NCBI GenBank assembly: GCA_028622995.1
Contig: JAJQJQ010000048.1
Span: 496,001 to 560,000 of the forward strand
Direction: 5' to 3'
DNA from: Panagrolaimus kolymaensis
Taxonomy: Eukaryota > Nematoda > Chromadorea > Rhabditida > Panagrolaimidae
DNA: 64,000 nt
Shown: one piece after another, positions 19,040 to 29,303 of the stretch
How the letters are laid out: each line of letters opens with the position of its first letter
Numbering within the stretch: the stretch's first letter is position 1
Translations under genes and position numbers: made by a program
The notes under the pieces: generated by a model
Database searches by the model: none
What the model saw: only the letters and a program-made list of their open reading frames with translations
What the model was told of the DNA's origin: nothing

Positions 19040-20267
19040 ATGGTAAGTGTTGAATATTTGATAATTATATCTGTGATTGAAATTATTGTTTATACTTTCC
19101 ATGCGTCTGTGTTGGTATTGTTATTTGCGAAGCAAAGGACGACTTTTAAAACTCCATTTTATGGGATTTTTAGAATAATAATTATTGCGGATTTAGGATG
19201 GTTTTTTCTTGTAAGTTTTTCTTTGAAATTGGTTTCTCATCGCAGATTGACCTTTACGGAACAAATACAATAATATGCATCAGGCTTGTTTGGGCTGGAA
19301 AATCCTGGCCCACCAAAGGCCTCAGAAACCTCGTCCACAGCCTTTCTTTTTTCTACTTAAAAGATATATGTATAAAATAAAATTTTAGACAATTATCCTT
19401 CGATTTTCTATATTTTTTGTTGATTTTTTTAAAGCTAATGAATATTTAGCATCGATCATAATGATATTTTTTTCATACATTAGCGTGTTCCAATATTTCG
19501 GACATTTATTAATGGCTTTCAACCGTTTCACAATATTTTGGTTCTCTCTCAAACATGAAAGAATTTGGCGAAAAAATTGGTATATTTACCTGTTAATAAG
19601 CTGGCCATTTCTCCATATTTGTTATAGACTTCATGAACATGTAACATTCACATTTAGCGATAATAATTTTGCAGGTGTTATGTTAACTAATCCAAATATA
19701 CAAAATTTAAACTATCTGATTACGATTATATTTTATATTTTTACGACATTTCTTGCAGGAGGATTGAACATTTTATCGGTTATTAAGTTTCGATTGGGCA
19801 AACATTCCACAAATGCAAGTGAAAAAGGTTTATTTTGTAAGTTTAATTAAGCTGCTTTTTATTTGGAAGATAAGATTCACAAATTTAAATATTTACCAAA
19901 TAAATTCATTCGAAAAATAATTTACAAAAAAAAATTTCAGTAGTAACATGTCTAATTTTTATTGTCCAAGCTTTTCGTCTTTCACACATATTTCTTCGAA
20001 CATTATTTGCCAAAAATGAAAACTTTGTTTCATTTTTAAATGCATCTCTTCCATTTCTAGCTGATTTATTTGCATGGACGGGAAGCATTTCGCTGCTTTT
20101 GCTAAGGTAGGGTTAAAACTTAAAACGTTTTCTCAATATATGCAATTTAATATTATATTGTCAGTGCTTCAACACGAAAAGAATATGTAAGTTTTTACAC
20201 ATGCAAACATCTTTCAAAAGTTCACTCGGCGCCGGCAACCGTTCAACTTTTTTCTGTCAGACATTAA
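19040..20267 (+). CDS. Nematode serpentine (7TM) chemoreceptor
   Basis: Four exons (19040-19210, 19389-19836, 19941-20106, 20165-20267) join in frame to give 295 residues. Hydrophobic helices are spaced as in a seven-transmembrane receptor, starting with EYLIIISVIEIIVYTFHASV. The motif YFGHLLMAFNRFTIFWFSLKH followed by ERIWRKN corresponds to the end of helix 3 and intracellular loop 2 of the Srg superfamily (srg/srv/srx-like), in the place of the DRY motif. Helix 6-7 (LFIVQAFRLSHIFLRTLF, ADLFAWTGSISLLLL) and a short C-terminal tail follow. It would act in the membrane of sensory neurons as a G-protein-coupled odorant or pheromone receptor, by family analogy. The first intron (178 bp) holds an unusually GC-rich piece at 19280-19325. 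Confidence 0.78.
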
Positions 20268-21022
20268 AGTTATCGACCTTAAGAAAGCCTTGCTCGTTTA
20301 ATAATAATAAAAAAAAATATGTATCACAGACATTATTAATTTACTTCCTATTATTATTAAAATTAATTTCAAATAATTAAAAAATAAAAAATGATGATTA
20401 ATTAAAAAGGAAATACATGGCAATTATATAAATTATAAAATATATTCATTTTTTTCTTTCGAAATATAGGAATCATAAAAGCGTGAAAAAGCGTTAATCA
20501 TCTTAATTGTATTGAACATATGACAACAGCATCTTACATGTTTATAGTTTTTAAGGCTAATAATACATTACTTCCTTCATCTACATATAAAAACAAAAAT
20601 TTGCTCTAAATCGATTCCAAATTTCGCTAAAACATGGGTTCATAAAATTCCTAAAACCAAAAACCTTTTATTTTTGAGGTCATTTATTAATGCAATCCAC
20701 TCAATTGCTCCAACTTGCAACCCGCCTTAATTTTTTCTAATAAACTAAACTAATTAATTTTTTCTATTTTTTCAAAAAATTTTTTATTCATTTGAAAATT
20801 CCAAACAAAATAATCTTTTCAATATGCAATGGTTATTGTTTCTTAATTGAAGCTGATTCACGTTTTTTTCTTCTGATTCAACCCATTTTAAGAAAACAAA
20901 TAAAAGAAAAACGCTGTTAAATAAAAATTTCACATTTTGCAATTATTCTTTTTTTAAGAAAACGTTGTAAAAGTTTTTCTCATTTGTGTGTCTTTGATTT
21001 GTCGATTTTCAACAGGAAAATA
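20268..21022. other. Intergenic region
   Basis: No gene was recognised between the receptor and the single-CTLD gene; AT-rich with no repeat that I could match elsewhere in the window. Confidence 0.4.
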
Positions 21023-21647
21023 ATGCTCCTCAAATTTGTCATTTTTTCTTTATTTTTGAATTTTATTAACGCTAATTGCCCATCTGGAAGTACCGAATGG
21101 AAATCAAAATGTTATATTGTAGTTGGCCCAACATCTGGGTTTTCAAGAGCTGAAAAATTTTGCATTGAAGCTGGTGGACATTTGCCTTCCATTCATGATG
21201 CATTTACAAATTCTTTGATTGCACGTAAGCCTTTTTTTATTTTATTTAAAAATTAAAAAATATGATAAAAATAATTTTTTCTTGACTCTTAAATCAAAAT
21301 GGATTTTTATAGAAACATTTTCCCAAAGCGATGATATTTGGGTCGGTGGAAATAGTTTTGAATCAATTGGAAATTGGACATGGATGGATGAAACTTCATT
21401 CGATTATACAAATTGGAAAAATGAAAGTGATGCTGAAGCCACAAATCGCTGCGTCTCTTTGTCAGTCACAGATGGATATTGGACTGCTGATGATTGTTTT
21501 AAACATAAAGGATTTGCTTGCGCTGTTCCAATAAGTTATTTTACAACTACTACTACCACAACGACAACTGCAAAGCCAACAAAAAATATTGTTCAACTTC
21601 CATCACAGAATCCATTAGTTTCCCTTGACAACGATCCTATCGATTAA
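21023..21647 (+). CDS. Secreted single C-type lectin-like domain protein
   Basis: Two exons, 21023-21224 and 21313-21647, give 178 residues. A signal peptide (MLLKFVIFSLFLNFINA) precedes a full CTLD: CPSGSTEW, CYIV, AEKFCIEAGGHLPSIHDAF, then WVGG, WTWMDETSFDYTNW, RCVSLS, DGYWTADDC, GFACAVP. A threonine-rich stalk (TTTTTTTTAKPT) and a short tail DNDPID end the protein. No EPN or QPD motif, and WND is replaced by WTADD, so calcium-dependent sugar binding is doubtful. The TAA stop is followed in frame by 13 more sense codons rich in Asp/Glu/Ser (VEDDSSDDDSDEE) before a second TAA at 21687-21689, which suggests the stop is recent or is read through. Confidence 0.83.
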
Positions 21648-21749
21648 GTGGAAGATGATTCCTCAGATGACGATTCCGATGAAGAATAAATTTTAAATAA
21701 TTAATAATTAATTGTAATTTTTTTCAAAAAATAAAATTCGCTACCATAC

Positions 21750-21930
21750 ATTTATTTTGAAAGACAAACAAACAAAGAAAAATGAAGGCATTTTTTATGA
21801 CTCCATCTATTCTGATCGATTATTAATTATTTTCCCGCCAAAATCATATAATTTATAAAACATACTTTACGATACAAATCTCCTTACTTTATATGTGTTT
21901 TGACCATTAGATTTATCACCCACTATGTGA
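21750..21930 (+). promoter_or_regulatory. Orphan F-box promoter block with E2F-type site
   Basis: The block matches the promoter of copy 6 (about 13018-13185): GAAAGACAAACAA, CAAAGAAAAAT, ACTCCA, TCGATTATTAATTAT, TTTTCCCGCCAAAATCATA and TAATTT(A/C)TAAAACA occur in the same order and spacing. The exact TTTCCCGCCAAAA is at 21831-21843. No family coding sequence follows; the next gene is the broken MATH-BTB copy at 22216. The coding part was deleted, or the block was copied alone. Confidence 0.6.
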
Positions 21931-22215
21931 AAGGTTTCCTTTAGGAGATTTTATTTCATTGGCATCCGACATGCAACAACACTTCAACAAAACCTGGGTC
22001 AGTCACATCTTTGTCTCTTTTTATTTGGGAAAAGGTAAAGGAAACTTGAGCGTTGAGCTTCGTTTTCTTTATATTTTTGCTTTGGCTATTTTGATTAACA
22101 TATTTTTCTCGAAAAGTTATTGTGTATTAATAAAAAAGGGAGAAGTTTTTTATTTTTAGAGTTTTGAAGAAGAAAAAATTGGCAGACAAATTTCAAAAAA
22201 ATTATTCAAAAAATT

Positions 22216-23425
22216 ATGGATAAATCATCTTTAAAACGTTCCCATTCAAATGTAGGTTTTATTATTTTTAGTATGACGACACGGGCAATATAATTTTAAA
22301 TAATTTCTCTCTAGAAAATTTCTGTTCCAATTGCAATGGAATGGCATATAAAAGAAGAAAGTTTAAAGAATGCAAGCGATGAATGTTTGGAGAGTCAAAA
22401 GTTAGAAGTTCTATCATATCCAAACACAAAATATTATTTGTGCCTTAAATTAAACGAAACATTGAAAAATGATAAAAAAGTTTATTGTTATCTTCATTTA
22501 CAAATGGAAGAGGAGGAATCAAAAATTAATGCGAATTTTAAAATTATCTGTGAATCAGCTACCGATGAAATTGATTTAAGTTATACTTTCAATGAATCTG
22601 ATGGTTATGGAGCAGATTTTTGTTTACGCGAAGAATTCTTTGAACCTACTAAAAATTACATATATTGTGAATGGTGAAGTTGTGATTGAACTTACTGGAA
22701 CTTTAACATTTGATTCAGAAGAAATTCAAATTCCAACGAAACAAAAATGTTTAGGTTCAATGTTATGGGAAGATGCAGAAGATAAAGACATCATTATCGA
22801 AGTCGAAAAAAAGCAAATAAAAGTAAACTATTTTATTTATAATTGCATATATAAATTACTATATATCCATAGCGACTTAATAAATCATTTTTACAGGCTC
22901 ATAAATATGTTCTTAAGCGATGATCTCCAGGTTTTTTAAAGCTAATGAATGTTGAAAACGCGAATGCTGAAAATACCCATCCTGAGTTTTTAAAAATTGG
23001 GGGATACTTACATGAAATTGTTATTATTGCAATTATGTATTGCTATGATCTTCCTATTGATGAAAATAGTTTGACGGCTCAGGATATGACTGACCTTCTT
23101 TCATTTGCAAAGAAATACGAAATGATTGACCTTTTTGTTGGTTTTTTTTGTTATGAATTTTTAATTTATTTTCTTTATTATTAAAAGGATGCTTTTTTAG
23201 GAAGATACAGAAAAAATTATGATTAAAAAAATATCTGGTTGCAATGTTTGTATTTTTGCAAATATTTCGACGACTACCGAAGCCGAAAATCTTTTTGCTA
23301 AGTGCTTGAAATTTTTGGAAAATTCCATGGAGGCTAAGAGCGCTGTCAACGATATAGAACGACTTAATCCTGAAATCAAAAATTATTTGCTTAAAAAAGC
23401 TTTCTTACATGTATGTAATAATTAG
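22216..23425 (+). pseudogene. MATH-BTB gene copy 1, broken
   Basis: Exons at 22216-22251, 22315-22822, 22897-23136 and 23201-23425 match those of the intact neighbour at 23972 in size and position. The MATH-like part (MEWHIKEESLKNASDECLES, CYLHLQMEEEESKINANFKI, DGYGADFCLREEFFEP) and the BTB part (CLGSMLWEDAEDKDIIIEVE, CYDLPIDENSLTAQD, DLLSFAKKYEMIDLF) are well conserved. Two lesions are visible. One is a one-base frameshift near 22651-22666 just before VNGEVVIELTGTL. The other is a TGA at 22921-22923 where the neighbour has AGA (Arg) in AHKYVLKRRSPG. Both would remove the BTB domain, so the gene is very probably inactive, although splice sites remain intact. Confidence 0.78.
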
Positions 23426-23971
23426 TACAAATATTTTCGCATTTTTTTATTTTGTTTTGAAACTTTGTTATTTTTGTGTTGTATATTATTACCAAGAAAA
23501 AATTTTTTATTTTCAGTAACAAAACTTTGCATTTTTATCAAGTCACAAACGAAATAATAAGAGTTCCATAAACTAGGTAGCTTCTACAAAAGATAAAAAA
23601 ATTGAGTAACTAACTTTTAAAAATACGGCATTTGTGATGATGACCTTTCGTCATTTTTTGGATATATGTATAAACAAAATTGTTTGTTGTTTTGAATTTA
23701 TGCTCCACTTTTATTTTTTTCTTGATTGCTCTCTAGTTCTTTATGATTGTGTCTTGAAGGGGCAATCCAAAATGGCGGTTGACCTTATTTATTATATTTT
23801 TTGTGCCACAATCAACTATAGCTAGAAAATTATTATTATTATTTTTATCACTCTTTTTCTTCACCTTTTTTCCATTAATTCTTTATTCTCATCATTTCTT
23901 AAAAACTTTTATAACGGGTTAATTTATTTACGAGTTTTAGCAGCCAGCTATTTTTCAATTATCATTAAACC
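23426..23971. other. Spacer between the two MATH-BTB genes
   Basis: No gene is seen. It contains the promoter of the intact MATH-BTB copy. No conserved block could be matched with the upstream region of the broken copy by eye. Confidence 0.35.
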
Positions 23972-26733
23972 ATGGAATCTCGCAAACGTTCGGTTTCAGA
24001 TGTAAGGTTTTTTACATTTAAAAAAAAGATTAATTAACTAAATATTCATTTTTAGATGTCTTCTTATCCAATTTCTATTGAATGGATTATAAAGAGCGAA
24101 AATTTTAAGAATGCTAAAGAAGAACTATTATGCAGCAAAGCGCAAGTTATTCCTTTAAATCCCAATTTCGAATATTATATTCAACTTCATTCAAATCGTA
24201 CAGTCAATAAAGATGGCGAAGTTGGTTGTTATTTCTTTTTAAAAATGAAAGAAATAATTGACGTCAACGCAGATGTAACAATCAAATGTGAATCAGTAAA
24301 TTATAAAAGTAGTTGGAATCATACGTTTAAAAAATCAATTGGTTATGGAGGCCCCCTTTGTTCAAGAAGTGAATTTTTTGATCCCAACAATAAATATGTT
24401 ATGGATGGACAAATTGTAATCAAAGTTACCGGAATTTTAACTTTTAAATCAAAAGAGCAACAACCAAAATCGAAGATTTTAAAAGAGAAATGTTTGGGGT
24501 CATTGCTTTGGGAAAATGATGAAGATAAAGATGTCAATATCGAAATCGAAAAAAAGCAAATAAAAGTATGATTTTTGTTACTTTTCTCACAAACCCTTTG
24601 AGATTTTTTGAAATTATAACTCATTTTTTTTCAACTTCGAGAAAGCGAGTGCGAAGCCAAAAATCGAAATCGGCTATTGTGGGGTTGATTTTTTGCATAC
24701 CGGGGTAATTTTAGTTGGAGAATTTAGCCTTTCCATTAGTTTTTACATATCATACCACCAAAATGGCTGTGGAAATTTGCATATGGCTAAACTCCATTAT
24801 CTCATAGCATGTATTTTTTATCTAGGGGAAATCGTTCATTACCCTCCTATGAACATCCTGAGTAAATTTCATAGTTCAACAACCTCATATTGGTGGAGTT
24901 ACACAGCCCGGAAATTTGCATAAATCACATGTCATCTATTATGATCCAAAACTTTGACGCCCGCACTTTCCTGCTATACACCATGTGAAAGCCCGTGAAA
25001 AACTGTATATAATCCCCTCTATAAAGCTTACTCAGAGATGGGGGAAGGGGTTCAAAAAAATTGAAGAACATGTAACACCAATATGAGGTATATGGACAAG
25101 TATCTCATAAATATATGTAAAAATTCCAAAATCTATCCAAAAACGTAGAAAAACTTATTTAATGATTTTACAAATCGAAAAAAAAATATATTCCTTTGCT
25201 AATTGATTTTTCCCGAATTTTTAAAGTTTTTAGTAGCACACGATGAACAAAAAAAATAAAAATTCTCAAAATGAGGGATTTAATTTTACTCTCATTATTC
25301 CTAGACGTAATTTGGGTCGTAGAAACCGAATTTGACAGCCAAATTCGCGTTTCAGCGGCTTGGTGTGAAGTTATGATTTTTCTAAATATGCTAATTTTTA
25401 TTTGACAACAACTAAATTTTAAGCATGTCATCCGTAGAAACAGTTATCAAATTCGGTTTCTACGACCCAAATTACGTCTAGGAATAATGAGAGTAAAATT
25501 AAATCCCTCATTTTGAGAATTTTTATTTTTTTTGTTCATCGTGTGCTACTAAAAACTTTAAAAATTCAGGAAAAATGAATTAGCAAAGTAATATATTTTT
25601 TTTTCGATTTGTAAAATCATTAAATAAGTTTTTCTACGTTTTTGGATAGATTTTGGAATTTTTACATATATTTATGAGATACTTGTCCATATACCTCATA
25701 TTGGTGTTACATGTTCTTCAATTTTTTTGAACCCCTTCCCCCATCTCTGAGTAAGCTTTATAGAGGGGATTATATACAGTTTTTCACGGGCTTTCACATG
25801 GTGTATAGCAGGAAAGTGCGGGCGTCAAAGTTTTGGATCATAATAGATGACATGTGATTTATGCAAATTTCCGGGCTGTGTAACTCCACCAATATGAGGT
25901 TGTTGAACTATGAAATTTACTCAGGATGTTCATAGGAGGGTAATGAACGATTTCCCCTAGATAAAAAATACATGCTATGAGATAATGGAGTTTAGCCATA
26001 TGCAAATTTCCACAGCCATTTTGGTGGTATGATATGTAAAAACTAATGGAAAGGCTAAATTCTCCAACTAAAATTACCCCGGTATGCAAAAAATCAACCC
26101 CACAATAGCCGATTTCGATTTTTGGCTTCGCACTCGACCTTCCATTTTTACTTGAAGTTGAAAAAAAATGAGTTTTATGTTACAAAATATGTAAATATAT
26201 TTATATTTTCCAGGCACACAAATACGTTTTAAAGCGTAGATCTCCCGGGATTGCAAATCTCTTAACAATCAAAGATGAAAATAATCCAAATCAAAATTCA
26301 AATTCAAATATTCTTAAAATCGATGGATTTTTATTTGAAATTGTTGAAAATGCCATTAAATTTTGTTATGATCTTCCAGTAGATGACTTTTTATCGGATC
26401 AAGATATTTCAGATCTTTTATCTTTTGCACACAAATATGAAATTACTGATCTTAAAGTGAGTTTTTAGCTATATCATATCTTCTAATATAAAAAAAATTA
26501 TTTTTAAGAAAAATACAGAAAATGTAATGATCGAAAAATTAACCGGGTCCAATGTTGTTACTTTTGCCAATTTATCCATTTTTGTCAAAGCTGCCGAACT
26601 TTACAAGAAATGTTTTGATTTTTTAGTTGATTCAATGAAAAATTCGAAAGCAGTTGCTGATATTGGAAAATTGGATTCAACCATTAAAGAAAAGCTTCTT
26701 GAACGAGCTTTTTCCAGCGTTCTCAGTAGCTAA
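23972..26733 (+). CDS. MATH-BTB protein, candidate Cul3 adaptor
   Basis: Four exons (23972-24001, 24056-24565, 26214-26456, 26509-26733) give 335 residues. A MATH-like domain occupies about residues 11-150: IEWIIKSENFKNAKEE, YYIQLHSN, CYFFLKMKE, then the typical SIGYGGPLCSRSEFFDP and DGQIVIKVTGIL. A BTB/POZ domain follows from about residue 165: DKDVNIEIEKKQIKVAHKYV, KRRSPGIANLL, LFEIVENAIKFCYDLPV, DLLSFAHKYEITDLK, then an HIB-like helical tail (LTGSNVVTFANLS, AAELYKKCFDFL). In this family the MATH part binds the substrate and the BTB part binds Cullin-3. Intron 2 is 1648 bp because it holds a large foldback element; all other introns are about 50 bp. Start chosen because it matches the short basic first exon of copy 1. 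Confidence 0.83.
24618..26174. mobile_element. Foldback element (long inverted-repeat transposon) in an intron
   Basis: Two arms of about 720 bp are reverse complements of each other around a loop at about 25336-25446. The position sum is constant at 50782 (for example 24693/26089 and 25321/25461), so the arms have no indels over most of their length. The ends read AACTCAT...ATGAGTT and are flanked by TTAT on both sides (24614-24617 and 26175-26178), a possible 4-bp target duplication. Several substitutions near 25190-25215 and a 10-base indel near the tips separate the arms, which argues against an assembly artefact. A 76-codon frame appears identically in each arm; I regard it as chance. 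It lies in intron 2 of the MATH-BTB gene. No transposase was found, so it is non-autonomous. Confidence 0.82.
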
Positions 26734-27382
26734 AACTCTGCTCTTCTCCATTTTCTCTTTTCATATTCTTTCTTTATAAATTTTGCTATATATTTCTGAT
26801 TTTTGTCATAATTTTTTGATAAAATAAAAACCGATGTCAAAGCTATCTTTTTCATAAACGATTTGTTTTAGAAAATAATTATCATTAAATTTTTTTCGCA
26901 GTTTTAAAAATATCTTTCTACCTTCCATTAATGTTTTAAGGTTCTGTTATTTAATTTATAATTTTCAAAAAGTTAGCAAGTGAGAAGAACATTTTGATTT
27001 ATCAAAGGAATTGAATTCAGTTTGCATCTAGATAATTATCTAATTTAAAAAATGCTTAGTACAATTTTTTTAAAAGCACTTCCTAATTTTTTAAATTAAT
27101 CCTTTAATAAAATCAAAAAGCTCCCACTTTTGTTGATTTTTTCTCTTTGCCTTCCTTTGTGTTTCTCGCCGTAATTAAGCTCGACATTTTTTACTTTGCC
27201 TTTGATTGATTTTTATTACGCTATGTAGTCTCATTCTGTGTAAAAAAATTAATAGGATTATCGTGAGTGAAAATCTCAAAAGACTCCTAAACAAACATTT
27301 TAAACAATTTGACTTTTATTAATTAATGACTTAGTTGGACGTTTTTGGTAGGACCAAGTTTTCCATCTATTTGCAGTTAATA
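26734..27382. other. Intergenic region
   Basis: AT-rich DNA downstream of the MATH-BTB gene, with an AATAAAA-type signal near 26822. No gene or shared repeat was recognised. Confidence 0.4.
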
Positions 27383-27660
27383 TTAGTTCCATCTCTCTGT
27401 AAAAAAAAGTAGCTTGTCTGCCGTTGGCTCCCTCAAAGTAGTATCAATAAAAAAGTTTTTTAATTTTATTCTATACATTTTATATTTATTTTGGAAATAA
27501 CTAAATACTGAAGATGGATCAATCCTCCGAATTCTTTGAATTCGTTCAGAGGCTGTTGCTTGAGGTGCTACTGCTTGAGAAGCTACTGCTGGTTGTGGAA
27601 GATCAACATATTCATTTTAAATTAAACCATATGCATATGGAACACCATAAATCTTTTAAA
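27383..27660 (-). pseudogene. Possible degraded coding exon
   Basis: Read on the minus strand, one frame gives KIYGVPYAYGLI, a stop, then NEYVDLPQPAVASQAVAPQ, ATASERIQRIRRIDPSS and VFSYFQNKYKM before the final stop. The Ala/Gln/Pro alternation and basic segment look protein-like and unlike the surrounding homopolymer frames, but there is an internal TAA and no start codon. It may be the remnant of a gene, or one exon of a gene I cannot resolve. The overlapping plus-strand frame from 27514 has less natural composition. Confidence 0.25.
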
Positions 27661-28079
27661 GATTCAGAAAAAGTGAACGAAAGTAAAAAAAAGAAGCAAA
27701 ATATTCAAAAAAAAAAATTAAAAGCTTTTTTCATTTCCATTAAAGTTGGTCAATGTGTCTGAAGAAAAAAAAAACAAACAATAAAATGCGCGCAATTTAC
27801 CCCATTTTTTTGTTGCATTTTTCTTGGACACACCGCCGCCCTTTTTTCTTTGTCTATTTTTTTTAGTTCATGCTTTTCCCTCTAAAAACAAATTAGGGTT
27901 ACACACACATAGATGAAATAAACAATTGTAAATCAATATGTTGTTTGTTTTTGTTTTTTTTCTCACTAATAATTTTATTGGTAGATAAATTTTAAGAAAA
28001 AGGGAAGAGCCGTAGTTTTATTTACTGCTCATTTTTCACAGTTATTCGAGTTTTAAAAAAATCGAATGCATTTTGCTTA

Positions 28080-29190
28080 AAAATGGATCAAAATCCATCA
28101 GGTTTTTTGTTTTTAGAGTAACAATGTTCACGTCAAGAACAGTAATCAGAGTTGAGAATTAATCGCTTTAAGGAGTGATTGTTGTTCCATTAAATGACAA
28201 TTCAAAACAAACAAACAAAAAATGCATCTAAAAAAGGGATAAAAATAGGTAAAAGTTCAAGAAACCATCAGAAATTAATTTTGGAATAATAAGGTGCAGC
28301 AGCAATATTTAACCAAAAAATGACAACATAATTATCTATTCCTTTTTTCCCTCCTGAAGATAAGAAAAAAAAAGAAGACGGAAAAAGATAAATATAATTT
28401 TGACTTTTGCATAATTTTTTAAAGATTAGCTCGTCTAAACTTTTCATGGATCAATCGACGACGTCAGACACAAAAAAGCTTAAAGCAGTTGGAAGTTAAA
28501 TAAAAAAATCCTTATATCCTATTAATTTTTTATTTTTACATTAACAATATTTACGTCTGCAAAAAAAAAAAACAATTATCAATCAGAGAAAAAGTATTAA
28601 TCTTTTTCAGAGAATTAATACTGATTAAAAAAATTAAATGAAGGTGTGTATTTCCAATTAATTGTCAATTCCATTCAAACAACAACTAAGCAGCAAAAAG
28701 AAAAAAACCAGATTAGACTAAAAAATGAGGCAAAGAAATTAATGAAAGTTCAAGAAATCATCAGCAGAAATTTTTTGAAGAATATAATAAGGTGCAGCAG
28801 CATTTTATATCCATAATAAATAAGATCATTAAAATTCGACGTAGGCAAGGCACCCGATTTCACCCGATTATTGCAGCCTAAGATAGCGCACCAAAATTTT
28901 AGAAATCTAATACAAAAAAATTTGATGTAGTATTTCTGAAAATTTGGGATTAATTTTTTTTGAGAAAAAATAAAGGGAGAAAACATTTTGTTTCAAATGA
29001 ATAGCGCAAAATCTTATAATGTTTGTCGGGATACCGTGCCCAAATATAATTAGAATTGCTTCCCCTCCTCCATCTTAGGTTACATAAAAAAGGATAGTAA
29101 CAACTTTGGCTTCTTTTTTCTGATCATTATTTTAAGAAAGATTAGCTTGTATCAGCTTTTCATTGATAAGAAAAAGACGACAGACACACA
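28080..29190. repeat. Diverged tandem duplication of non-coding DNA
   Basis: Two blocks, about 28080-28480 and 28520-29190, share ordered landmarks: AACAAT(G/A)TT(C/T)ACGTC, AATCAGAG, AAAGTTCAAGAAA(C/T)CATCAG followed by AATAAGGTGCAGCAGCA, and GATTAGCT(C/T)GT with CTTTTCAT(G/T)GAT and ACGACG(T)CAGACAC. The second block is longer through insertions. No coding sequence is seen in either; they precede the CUB gene, so they may be duplicated upstream regulatory DNA. Confidence 0.5.
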
Positions 29191-29303
29191 CGTCACTTAG
29201 CATCAGACACAAGAAAAAAAACCAAATAAAAGCAGCGATCAAAAAGTACGTTTTTTTAATCAAATTAATTTTGGGCTAATTTTTTTCTAAGAGGCTTGAA
29301 ATT

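Noticed and set aside
24693..26089. Identical 76-residue frames in both arms of the foldback element (24693-24923 plus, 25859-26089 minus)
   Set aside because: They are mirror images forced by the inverted repeat. No splice context, no family, and the frame is the only open one in an otherwise non-coding arm.
27514..27762. Plus-strand 82-codon frame starting MDQSSEFFEF
   Set aside because: Ends in lysine runs through an A-rich repeat; the antisense frame over the same DNA is more protein-like and was kept only as a low-confidence remnant.
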